Positions 15,888 to 23,725 of a stretch of DNA of 56,455 nt are shown here, piece after piece. Numbering within the stretch: the first letter of the stretch is position 1; the number at the start of each line of letters is the position of its first letter. The notes beneath the pieces are model-generated. The model was not told the origin of the DNA. It was given only the letters and a program-made list of their open reading frames with translations, and made no database searches. Source of the stretch: RGIG4140 sp045614025 (GTDB lineage Bacteria; Pseudomonadota; Alphaproteobacteria; CAAHEQ01; UBA3637); contig JAZLCE010000040.1 of assembly GCA_045614025.1 (NCBI GenBank), positions 1 through 56,455 on the forward strand. Direction: 5' to 3'. A program made the translations under genes and the position numbers.

Positions 15888-16148
15888 ATGGCGCATGCAA
15901 TTCAGCTTAGTTTAATTATTATCTTATATTTATTAAATATTTCATGTTATGTATGGACATTTTTTGATTCATTTGCCCTTAAAAACAAAGAATTTTATGA
16001 TATTGTTTCAATATTCAATGATTTTATCTTCATCTCTTGTTTTTTAGCCAGCATTTCCCCTTTAAGAAAATCAAAAACAGCATCTGTGTTTGTTTTTTTA
16101 AGCATCCCACTTCTTTACACCCTTATTTTAATTTTAAATTTCAGATAA
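15888..16148 (+). CDS. Small three-helix membrane protein, unknown
   Basis: 86-aa protein not recognised as a known family. Three hydrophobic stretches (about residues 6-27, 44-60 and 66-84) would cross the inner membrane, with a short basic loop (LRKSKT) between helices two and three. An aaaggag ribosome binding site stands 10 bases before the ATG. Its stop codon is 3 bases before the next gene, which indicates an operon with the acetyltransferase and the DUF167 gene. Confidence 0.6.
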   Translation: MAHAIQLSLIIILYLLNISCYVWTFFDSFALKNKEFYDIVSIFNDFIFISCFLASISPLRKSKTASVFVFLSIPLLYTLILILNFR

Positions 16149-16151
16149 CGT

Positions 16152-16721
16152 ATGCAACAAATTATCCCAGTTTCAAACGATATAACCCTCGTTAAATTAA
16201 AAAAACATAAAAAACAAGCTAAGATGATGCTTGACCTATTTCAAAAAAATAAAGAACGCCTACTCCCTTTCTTCCCAGGATATTATACGAAAGATCTTTC
16301 TTTAAATAATATTCAAGAATTTTTGCATCAAAAAGAAACAAAATTTAATCAAAATGAATCTTATTCTTTTGGCATTTGTTCTAAAAAAGAAAGAAAAATG
16401 ATTGGAAATATCAGCGTTGATTGTTTTAAAGATTCTGGTTCAATTTCTTATTGGATTGATAATAAGTTTAAAAACAAAAAAATTATCAGCCAATCCTTTG
16501 ATAAATTAAGAGAGGTTTTATTTCAAAATAATTTTATTTTTTTGCATGCAGAATGCGATATAAGAAACAAAAAATCCATCTCCTTTTTAAAGCATAAAGG
16601 ATTTCATTGCGAAGATTCTTTTTCTTTAGAAAACAAACAAAAATTTGTTTGTATGAGTCAAAGTAAAACAAAATATCAAGCTTGGAAAACTTTTTTTCAA
16701 CAACAAAGAGAAAAGGAATAA
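16152..16721 (+). CDS. GNAT-family N-acetyltransferase, RimJ/RimL type
   Basis: 189-aa protein with the outline of a RimJ/RimL-like acetyltransferase: an N-terminal segment with LLPFFPGYYTK, SFGICSKKERKMIGNISVDCFK as the central beta strands, SISYWIDNKFKNKKIIS (the YW-[IV] pattern that leads into the acetyl-CoA loop) and HAECDIRNKKSISFLKHKGF, the C-terminal [NR]xxSxxFxxKxGF signature. The acetyl-CoA loop Q/RxxGxG/A is degenerate here (FKNKKIIS), so activity is uncertain. Possible substrates are protein N-termini or small amines. Located between two small genes with gaps of 3 bases on each side. Confidence 0.7.
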   Translation: MQQIIPVSNDITLVKLKKHKKQAKMMLDLFQKNKERLLPFFPGYYTKDLSLNNIQEFLHQKETKFNQNESYSFGICSKKERKMIGNISVDCFKDSGSISYWIDNKFKNKKIISQSFDKLREVLFQNNFIFLHAECDIRNKKSISFLKHKGFHCEDSFSLENKQKFVCMSQSKTKYQAWKTFFQQQREKE

Positions 16722-16724
16722 AAA

Positions 16725-17021
16725 ATGCTTTTTTTAAACAGATATCCCGATCATCTTGAAATCAAAGTGCGCATTCATCCTGGTGCTAAAAAATCCGCCT
16801 TTAATGGCGTGTGGAATAATGAACAAATTAAAATAAATATCAACACGCCACCTGTTGATGGTAAAGCAAATGAAGCCTTAATTGCTTTTTTATCTAAATT
16901 TTTAGGCATAAGAAAAAGCGCCATTTGTTTACTTTCGGGCGAAACCTCAAGAGAAAAAAAATTGGCGCTTTATGATATTGATGAAAAAACTTTTTTAGAA
17001 AAAATTTCTCCTTATTTATAA
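16725..17021 (+). CDS. DUF167 (YggU-like) protein
   Basis: 98-aa protein of the conserved DUF167/YggU family. The signatures are VRIHPGAKKSAFNGVW, ININTPPVDGKANEALIAFL and LLSGETSREKKLAL. The fold is known from E. coli YggU, but the function is not established. It ends one base before the convergent oadB stop codon. High confidence in family only. Confidence 0.9.
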   Translation: MLFLNRYPDHLEIKVRIHPGAKKSAFNGVWNNEQIKININTPPVDGKANEALIAFLSKFLGIRKSAICLLSGETSREKKLALYDIDEKTFLEKISPYL

Positions 17022-17022
17022 C

Positions 17023-18270
17023 TTAGCAAAGAGCAAGCAAAATCCCAGCAGCAATTGCCGATCCTAAAGCACCGGCAACATTTGCGCCCATTGCATGCAT
17101 CAATAAGTGATTTTCAGGATTTTCTTCAACACCTAATTTTTCACTCACTCGTGCTGCCATCGGAATGGCAGAAACACCAGCCGATCCTATTAAGGGATTT
17201 ATTTTATTTTTCAAAAATAAATTCATTAATTTTGCCATCAAAACGCCACTTGCTGAACCAAGCATGAAAGCACAAATACCCAAAATCAAGATAATAAGCG
17301 TTTTTGAAACCAAAAACAAATCTGCTGAAAGTTTTGATCCAACAGAAAGCCCCAATAAAATCGTTACAATATTAATTAATTCATTTGAAACTGTTTTTGA
17401 AAGACGATCAGCAACCCCTGATTCTTTTAGTAAATTACCAAACATGAGCATCCCAATTAATGGCAAAGCCAAAGGAACGAATAACCCCGTTAAAATGATC
17501 ACTAAAATCGGAAACAAAATTCTTTCTTTTTTAGAAATCACACGCAATTGCCCCATTTGAATTTGGCGTTCATTTTTCGTTGTCAATGCACGCATAATCG
17601 GTGGTTGAATCACTGGAACAAGCGCCATATAAGAATAGGCAGCAACAGCTATTGCTCCCAATAATTCTGGGGCTAAACGTCCAGCTAAAAAGATTGAAGT
17701 TGGCCCATCAGCTCCCCCAATAATGGCAATAGAGGCAGCTTGTTTTATTGTTAATCCAATATCGGGAAAAAGCCCTGTTAAACAAATAGCGCACAAAAAA
17801 GTTCCAAAAATAGCAAATTGAGCAGCCCCACCTAAAAAAGCTGTTTTAGGATTTGCAAGCATTGGTGAAAAATCAATCATAGCGCCAACGCCCATAAAAA
17901 TTAAAAGGGGAAACAGCCCATTTTCAATGCCCATATGATATAAAATATATAACAAACCCCCTTCTTGCGTTAATCCAGCGCCCGGAATATTTGATAACAA
18001 CCCACCAATTGCAATTGGAATTAAAAGCAACGGTTCAAATTTTTTATGAATTCCAAGATAAAGCAAAAAGCAACAAATGCCTATCATTAAAAGACGGGAT
18101 ATCCCTAAAGGAAATAACATTCCTTCAGGCCCTTTTTCTTGAAACAATTGATAAATTGCTGTTTGTTTTAAAATTTGCATAATGCTTTCATTATAAAGGG
18201 CAAATTCTATACAGCCAAAAATTGCAAGAAGAATGCATGCACACCAAAAAAATACGGGATATTTCTTCAT
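17023..18270 (-). CDS. oadB: Oxaloacetate decarboxylase, beta subunit (Na+ pump)
   Basis: 415-aa integral membrane subunit that decarboxylates carboxybiotin and couples it to export of Na+. The family core is present: IIGGADGPTSIFLAGRLAPE with the ion-binding Asp region, AVAAYSYMALVPVIQPPIMR, and a C-terminal AMGANVAGALGSAIAAG. About nine to ten hydrophobic segments are seen. It is the last gene of the oadG-oadA-oadB operon and starts directly after the oadA stop codon with no gap. Related GcdB and MmdB proteins share the fold; the oxaloacetate assignment comes from the adjacent oadA. High confidence. Confidence 0.93.
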   Translation of the reverse strand: MKKYPVFFWCACILLAIFGCIEFALYNESIMQILKQTAIYQLFQEKGPEGMLFPLGISRLLMIGICCFLLYLGIHKKFEPLLLIPIAIGGLLSNIPGAGLTQEGGLLYILYHMGIENGLFPLLIFMGVGAMIDFSPMLANPKTAFLGGAAQFAIFGTFLCAICLTGLFPDIGLTIKQAASIAIIGGADGPTSIFLAGRLAPELLGAIAVAAYSYMALVPVIQPPIMRALTTKNERQIQMGQLRVISKKERILFPILVIILTGLFVPLALPLIGMLMFGNLLKESGVADRLSKTVSNELINIVTILLGLSVGSKLSADLFLVSKTLIILILGICAFMLGSASGVLMAKLMNLFLKNKINPLIGSAGVSAIPMAARVSEKLGVEENPENHLLMHAMGANVAGALGSAIAAGILLALC

Positions 18271-20088
18271 TTATTTAACCTCAAATAATTTTTGATTTGT
18301 TTCAACTTGCGAACCAACGGAAACAAAAACATCTGTTACTTTGCCATTTTGTGGCGCTTGAATAAATGTTTCCATTTTCATCACTTCAACACAAAGAACG
18401 TTATCTCCTTTTTTCACCTCTGTTCCAACAGGCGCTAAAATCGAAGTAACCGTTCCAGGCATTTTAGCTAAAACAACCGCTCCTTGAGATGGTTTTGCTC
18501 CTTCACTTTCTTTTTGAGAAGAAACCTCTTCATCAATTGATGAAAAATCAGAAACTTGATATTCTTTACCGTTCACAATTGCTTTTTCGCCTTTTAATTC
18601 AACAGCAAAATTTTCTCCATTAATTGTCACTTGATAAGAATTTGATTCTTTTTTAGCTTCTTGCTTTTCTTCTTTATATCGAACAGCAATTTTTCCCTTC
18701 CCTTCTAAGAAAGCAATTCCTTTTGCACCACATGCTGCTGTAATGAAAACATTTTCATCTGTTATCTCTAAATTATGTTCTTTTAAAATTCCTTCATAAT
18801 GAGCTCTGCTCTTATTTGGATTTTTATCATTAATGGATAACACACTTTCTTTCGTTGGACTTAAACCCAATTGTTCTGAAGCAATTTGAACAACTTTTTT
18901 ATCTGGAGCTACAGGTGTTTTTCCAAAATAACCTAACACCATTTTACCATAACCTTCAGCAATTTTTTGCCATGGTCCAAACATCACATTATTAAAAGCT
19001 TGTTGGAAATAAAATTGAGATACGGGTGTCACTGATGTTCCAAAACCTCCCTTTAAAACAACTTCTTCCATTGCTTTAATCATTTCGGCATATTTATCCA
19101 TTAAATTATTATCCCGAAGCATTTGAGTGTTTGCTGTTAATGCGCCCCCTGGCATTGGTGACCAAGGGATCATTGGTTCAGTATGCAAAGCTTCTGGTGG
19201 AATAAAATAATCACTTAAAGCTTCTTTAAAATGATCTTCCACTTTCATTAAAGCATCAATATCGCACTCTAATTCATAATCATATCCTCGTAAAGCATGC
19301 CATAACGTAGCCACATCTGGCTGACAAGTTCCCCCTGAAACAGGTGCCATAGATAAATCAACACGATCTGCTCCTCCTTCAATTGCAGCCAAATAACAAG
19401 CCAATCCTGTTCCAGCAGTTTCATGTGAGTGATATTGAATCAACATATCATCTCCCAAAATTTTGCGCGCTCTTTTAATTGTTTCATACACAACCTTTGG
19501 TGTTGCCGTTCCAGAAGCATCTTTAAAACAAACAGAATCAATTGGCATTTTGCTTTTAAGAAAAGCTTTTAATCTGGATTCATAAAATTCTGGTGTATGT
19601 GCGCCTTTACAATGAGGAGGCAAACTCATCATGGCAACACAAAGTTGATGTTTTAAACCTGCTTTATGAATGGCTTTTGCACTAAAAACCAAGTTTTCGG
19701 GGTCATTCAATGCATCAAAGTTACGAATAGTTGTCATTCCATGTTTTTTAAACATTTTGGCATGCAACTCAATCATTTCAGAACTTTGAGAATCAAGTGC
19801 CACAACATTAACCCCACGAGCCAATGTTTGCAAATTAACAGATTTACCACAAATTTTGCGGAAAGAATCCATCACATCAAAAGCATTTTCATTGTTATAG
19901 AAAAAAGAAGCTTGAAACGAAGCGCCCCCACCTGCTTCAATGTTTTTTACACCAGCATCAACAGCTTCTTTCACAATTGGCAAATAATCTTTAGATAATA
20001 CTCTTGCACCAAAAACGGATTGAAATCCATCTCGAAACGCGGTGCACAACCAATCTATTTTCTTTTGTTTTCTTGTTTTTGAAACCAT
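18271..20088 (-). CDS. oadA: Oxaloacetate decarboxylase, alpha subunit (biotin carrier)
   Basis: 605-aa soluble subunit that transfers carboxylate from oxaloacetate to its own biotin. Carboxyltransferase domain in residues 10-300: the metal ligand Asp20 in FRDGFQS, the carbamylated Lys in SVCFKDASGTATP, and the HxH metal pair in YHSHETAG. Conserved-carboxylase domain in the middle (PGGALTANTQML, FGTSVTPVSQFY). A charged linker leads to the biotinyl domain, with biotin Lys near 571 in VEVMKMETFIQ. It belongs to a divergent subgroup with RDGFQS where OadA and transcarboxylase 5S have RDAHQS. It could instead act on a related beta-keto acid. Confidence 0.92.
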   Translation of the reverse strand: MVSKTRKQKKIDWLCTAFRDGFQSVFGARVLSKDYLPIVKEAVDAGVKNIEAGGGASFQASFFYNNENAFDVMDSFRKICGKSVNLQTLARGVNVVALDSQSSEMIELHAKMFKKHGMTTIRNFDALNDPENLVFSAKAIHKAGLKHQLCVAMMSLPPHCKGAHTPEFYESRLKAFLKSKMPIDSVCFKDASGTATPKVVYETIKRARKILGDDMLIQYHSHETAGTGLACYLAAIEGGADRVDLSMAPVSGGTCQPDVATLWHALRGYDYELECDIDALMKVEDHFKEALSDYFIPPEALHTEPMIPWSPMPGGALTANTQMLRDNNLMDKYAEMIKAMEEVVLKGGFGTSVTPVSQFYFQQAFNNVMFGPWQKIAEGYGKMVLGYFGKTPVAPDKKVVQIASEQLGLSPTKESVLSINDKNPNKSRAHYEGILKEHNLEITDENVFITAACGAKGIAFLEGKGKIAVRYKEEKQEAKKESNSYQVTINGENFAVELKGEKAIVNGKEYQVSDFSSIDEEVSSQKESEGAKPSQGAVVLAKMPGTVTSILAPVGTEVKKGDNVLCVEVMKMETFIQAPQNGKVTDVFVSVGSQVETNQKLFEVK

Positions 20089-20268
20089 TTATTTCCCCTT
20101 TTTTTCTTTCAATGCCAAAACAATGGCTAATGCCTCTTTATCTAAACTTTCTTTTGTATATCCAGTTAAAAAAACTCTTAACAAATTCATAAAACACACA
20201 AGCAAGAACAAAAAGAAAAAAACACTGCCCATGCCCATAGCGGTAATTAAAAGACTTTGTTCAATCAT
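20089..20268 (-). CDS. oadG: Oxaloacetate decarboxylase, gamma subunit
   Basis: 59-aa membrane protein with one N-terminal helix (TAMGMGSVFFFLFLLVCFMN) and a short cytoplasmic tail ending in basic residues, the shape of OadG, which anchors and assembles OadA with OadB. AAGGGGG lies 6-12 bases before the ATG at 20268; an in-frame ATG at 20304 would add a weakly supported extension. First gene of the oad operon, whose genes are back to back. Divergent from the secreted protein gene at 20430. The family is poorly conserved, so context carries much of the call. Confidence 0.8.
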   Translation of the reverse strand: MIEQSLLITAMGMGSVFFFLFLLVCFMNLLRVFLTGYTKESLDKEALAIVLALKEKKGK

Positions 20269-20429
20269 AACAACCCCCTTACTAACTTTTTTAAAGAATA
20301 ACATCTAAAAAAAACGAATGCAAGGTCTTTTGCTTTCACGCAAAAAAATCTCTTCTAAAAAAATTAAAAAAGTTGATTTTTTTAATAAAAAACGATACCC
20401 TATTTATATATCATAAACGAAGGTTCAAG

Positions 20430-21977
20430 ATGAAAAAGATATTTTATAAACTTTTTATTTTAGGTGGTCTTTTAACCAGCACAACGCTTATTCATTCTTC
20501 AAAATCAACTAAAAAAGATTTTGAACCAGAAAACAAAATAGCCAAAAAAGAAACAAAAGACCCTATTGTTCAAGAACAACCTCAAACTTTAAATGAACAA
20601 GAACCTATTCAAGTTCAAGAAAAACAAAAAAAATCACCAAGATTTTCTGAACCTATGATCACATTCTTTAAAAGTTTATCGCCTTTATTAAGAAGAGAAA
20701 CTTTTATCAAACAACTCCCTGAAATTCAATTACCAACAAAAGAAGAGGTTTTTGATTTTATCGAACAACAAAAAGAATTAATTAAAGAAGAACAAATCGT
20801 TTCAAGGTATAATGTAACAAGATCGTTAATGGCTCCTACTTATCTGATAGAAAGCACAAGATATAGCGTTGATGCCAATAATGTTGTTCACAGTAAACCA
20901 ATGGAATGTTTTTATTTTTGCTCCGCAAATGCTTTAACAATTGGATATGGTTTAAAAATTGAATTTAATGGAGATAAACTTGCCCCTGAAGGCATTGCCG
21001 CTTTAAGAAGCTTGGATATCAAAATAAATGGGCGCACCCTTTCGCAAGAAGAAAAAGAAAATTTGGCTTATCAATGCATCAAAAGAAGAAATGAATATGA
21101 TAAAACACATTCTCCAAATCTTTCGCAAATGAGATATGAAGCGCAAGTTGATATTTTATTCCCAAACGATCGCCCTGTTATTTCAATTGAAAATGCTTTA
21201 TCAAGCGCACAAATTGAATACTCGGAAAAACAAGAAAACCTTTTAAGACGAAATCCTTTTTTAGGAAATTCTTTTTATTCACAAGCACTTGGAACTGATC
21301 TTGCCTATCAATATGGCAACACAGGGGTAACTAAATGTGTCTATTATCAAAATGCAAAAAAAGGCGCCTTATCCAGCCAAATTGTTGCAGGGCACGCCGA
21401 TCGCTTAAAAGTAAGAAAATTTTTATGCGCCCTTGCTTATAAACATTGGCAAGATCAAGTGAAGAGAAAATCAAAACCAATTACGCCTGCCGAACAAAAC
21501 GCGTTTACCTTGTTTGCCGTTCAAAAATATTTTGAGCTTTTTAAAGAAGGTATTATGAGCAGAAGCCCATATCATATTTTATTGATGGAAAAAATGATGA
21601 CGCTTGTTATGATGCAACATCAACAAGATATTCAAACAGCACCTCTTTACTCTTTTCAAATTAAAGAATGCGAAAATCAAGCCCATCAATTGGTTTATCA
21701 TGATTTATTTTACTCTTCCACGATTTCTCAACTTCCTAAAAAATTGCAACCAATCACCATGGTTGATGCCATAAAAGGAGCAAGAAAAAGTTTAACTCCT
21801 TGGATAAAGACAACAGGGCTTTCCTTAACTCCAGACTTGTTTATGGAAAAAATTTTGTTGCCAGAAGCTGAAAAAAAGATTAAAGTTTATAATAAGAAAT
21901 ATAAGAAAAATATTGCCATCCAGAAAAAACCAAGAAACAAATCAAATATTGTTGCAAGTGGTGGCAGTGAAAGATAA
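20430..21977 (+). CDS. Secreted protein with possible divergent GH24 lysozyme-like domain
   Basis: 515-aa exported protein: signal peptide (MKKIFYKLFILGGLLTSTTL), then a Glu/Lys/Gln-rich linker of about 50 residues, then a globular part. Around residue 170 the sequence CFYFCSANALTIGYGLK has the spacing of the GH24/T4 lysozyme active-site stretch (YxD-x5-TIGYG), with Cys in place of the catalytic Asp; NGRTLSQEEKENLAYQ then resembles the helix that follows in that family. The expected catalytic Glu is not at the usual distance. So this is a weak structural suggestion, not a firm call. The C-terminal third is unrecognised and basic. The start is preferred over an in-frame upstream codon at 20373 because of the signal peptide and gaagg upstream. 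It lies 13 bases before trpS. Confidence 0.5.
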   Translation: MKKIFYKLFILGGLLTSTTLIHSSKSTKKDFEPENKIAKKETKDPIVQEQPQTLNEQEPIQVQEKQKKSPRFSEPMITFFKSLSPLLRRETFIKQLPEIQLPTKEEVFDFIEQQKELIKEEQIVSRYNVTRSLMAPTYLIESTRYSVDANNVVHSKPMECFYFCSANALTIGYGLKIEFNGDKLAPEGIAALRSLDIKINGRTLSQEEKENLAYQCIKRRNEYDKTHSPNLSQMRYEAQVDILFPNDRPVISIENALSSAQIEYSEKQENLLRRNPFLGNSFYSQALGTDLAYQYGNTGVTKCVYYQNAKKGALSSQIVAGHADRLKVRKFLCALAYKHWQDQVKRKSKPITPAEQNAFTLFAVQKYFELFKEGIMSRSPYHILLMEKMMTLVMMQHQQDIQTAPLYSFQIKECENQAHQLVYHDLFYSSTISQLPKKLQPITMVDAIKGARKSLTPWIKTTGLSLTPDLFMEKILLPEAEKKIKVYNKKYKKNIAIQKKPRNKSNIVASGGSER

Positions 21978-21990
21978 AAAAGGATATAAA

Positions 21991-23013
21991 ATGAAATTAG
22001 AAAATAAAACGATTTTAACTGGCGTTAAACCAACAGGAACATTGCATATCGGCAATTACTTTGGCGCCATTAATCCTATGATTGAATTCGGTCAAAAAAC
22101 AGCTGAACAAAAAGCAAATCATATTATGTTCGTTGCTGATTATCATGCGATTAATGCGATTAAAGATCCTGTTTTTTTAGCCAAAACAACAAAAGAACTT
22201 GCATGCGCTTATTTAGCTTGTGGATTAGATCCAAATCATTCTGTTTTTTATCGCCAATCTGATATCCCAGAAATTTTTGAGCTCACAACCATTTTAATGG
22301 CTTATACGCCTAAAGGTTTTATGAATAAAGCGCATGCATATAAAGCAGCTGTTGATAAAAATCTTGCAAAAAATGAACCGCAAGATGCTGGCATCAACAT
22401 GGGATTATATACATACCCTGTTTTAATGGCTGCTGATATTTTAGCTTATGATACGGATATTGTTCCTGTTGGAAAAGATCAGGTTCAACATGTTGAAATT
22501 GCTGCTGATATTGCCGGTGCAATCAATGCAATTTATGAAGCAGAAGTGCTTAAAATACCAACAAGCTTTTTAAAAGAAGAAACGCAAGTCATCCCTGGAA
22601 TTGATGGCCAAAAAATGAGTAAAAGCTATAACAATGTGATTCCTCTTTTTGGAACAGATTCTGAAATTAAAAAAGCTGTTATGGGAATTAAAACTGATTG
22701 TCAAGATATCAATGATCCAAAAAATCCAGATGATATCTTGCTTTATCATATTGCAAAAGGGATTGCTCCTGAAGAATTGGTTATGGAAATTAAAGAAGGC
22801 CTTGAAAAAGGCGGTATGGGTTATGGCACAATTAAAAAAATGTTGTTACAAGCCATCTTAAATGAATTAGGTGAAAAAAGAGAAAAATATAATTATTATA
22901 TTGAACATTTTGATGAAGTTGAAGATATGTTACAACAAGGGGCAAAAAAAGCACGCATTATTTCTGGCGCTGTTTTAACCAGAGTAAAAAATCATATTTT
23001 CAACAGGAAATAA
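21991..23013 (+). CDS. trpS: Tryptophan--tRNA ligase
   Basis: 340-aa class I aminoacyl-tRNA synthetase that charges tRNA-Trp. Signatures: ILTGVKPTGTLHIGNYFGA with the HIGN form of HIGH, PVLMAADILAYD, VPVGKDQVQHVEI and the KMSKSYNN loop. Length is normal (about 330-340 aa). The start is set by AAAAGGA 6-12 bases before the ATG at 21991. It follows the secreted protein gene closely and is followed after 12 bases by the LOG-like gene, so the three may be cotranscribed. Confidence 0.96.
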   Translation: MKLENKTILTGVKPTGTLHIGNYFGAINPMIEFGQKTAEQKANHIMFVADYHAINAIKDPVFLAKTTKELACAYLACGLDPNHSVFYRQSDIPEIFELTTILMAYTPKGFMNKAHAYKAAVDKNLAKNEPQDAGINMGLYTYPVLMAADILAYDTDIVPVGKDQVQHVEIAADIAGAINAIYEAEVLKIPTSFLKEETQVIPGIDGQKMSKSYNNVIPLFGTDSEIKKAVMGIKTDCQDINDPKNPDDILLYHIAKGIAPEELVMEIKEGLEKGGMGYGTIKKMLLQAILNELGEKREKYNYYIEHFDEVEDMLQQGAKKARIISGAVLTRVKNHIFNRK

Positions 23014-23025
23014 GGAGATTTCTAA

Positions 23026-23676
23026 ATGAAAAAAACGCTTTTTCTTTTATCTTGTTTTCTTTTATCAACCCCTTCTTTTGCTCAAGTTGAAACAATTGGG
23101 GTGATTGGCTCTCAAAATAAGAATTTTAATTCAACATATGCAAAAAATGTTTCTCAATTAGCTTCTTATTTAGCGAGTCAAAAAAAAGAAATTATTTGTG
23201 AAGGAACAGGCGTTGGTCTTTCAGGGGCTTTTTTAAAAACACTTCATAATAAAAAAGCTAATTTCAAAGCCATTTCTTATTTGCCACAAAATGAAGAAAA
23301 CTGCCCCAAAAATCATCCTTGTAAAACAATCCCTATAAAACCAGCTTCAAATTTTGAAAGCCAAGCTGATTTCTTTATCCAAAATAGTGATGCTCTTGTT
23401 TTTCTTCCAGGTGGATTTGATGTGATGTATGTTTTTAATTATTTTGAAACACTTGTTCAAAATAAAAAAGAACCATATAAACCCATTGTGTTTTTAAACA
23501 CAAATCATTATTGGGATCGCATGAATGAAATGTTGATTGAAATGAGAAGACAAAACATCTTAAGTAAAGACATATTGGAAACCATTGCTTTTGAAAATAA
23601 ACCAAATAATGTTTTAAAAACCATAGAAAAATTAAATAAAAACATCAATAATATTCTAAAAAAATCAGAACAATAA
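23026..23676 (+). CDS. Exported LOG-family-like Rossmann protein
   Basis: 216-aa protein with a signal peptide (MKKTLFLLSCFLLSTPSFA) in front of a domain that resembles the LOG / 'lysine decarboxylase-like' family: IGVIGSQ strand, GTGVGLSGAFL in the place of GGGxxGLMG, DALVFLPGGFDVMYVFNYFE in the place of LPGGxGTxxE, and KPIVFLNTNHYWDRMNEML, which closely follows the family's LLNxxGYYDxLL. The nucleoside-5'-monophosphate phosphoribohydrolase motif PGGxGTxxE is degenerate (PGGFDVMYV), losing the Thr and Glu. Cys93 and Cys99 could form a disulfide in the periplasm. Cytokinin-type LOG enzymes are cytoplasmic, so export plus motif loss suggests another role. Confidence 0.7.
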   Translation: MKKTLFLLSCFLLSTPSFAQVETIGVIGSQNKNFNSTYAKNVSQLASYLASQKKEIICEGTGVGLSGAFLKTLHNKKANFKAISYLPQNEENCPKNHPCKTIPIKPASNFESQADFFIQNSDALVFLPGGFDVMYVFNYFETLVQNKKEPYKPIVFLNTNHYWDRMNEMLIEMRRQNILSKDILETIAFENKPNNVLKTIEKLNKNINNILKKSEQ

Positions 23677-23685
23677 GAAAATAAA

Positions 23686-23711
23686 AAATCTCCTAAAAAT
23701 TTAGGAGATTT
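23686..23711. terminator. Bidirectional rho-independent terminator
   Basis: An 11-bp perfect stem (23686-23696 with 23701-23711, loop of 4) with A-run on one side and T-run on the other stands between the LOG-like gene and the convergent AsmA-like gene. Confidence 0.9.
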
Positions 23712-23725
23712 TTTTTCATCCTTTT

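Noticed and set aside
20028..20054. Cys15 of OadA in place of an acidic residue, first taken for loss of a metal ligand.
   Set aside because: By comparison with transcarboxylase 5S the metal ligand is the Asp of the RD motif, which is conserved here as Asp20; the position now occupied by Cys varies in the family.
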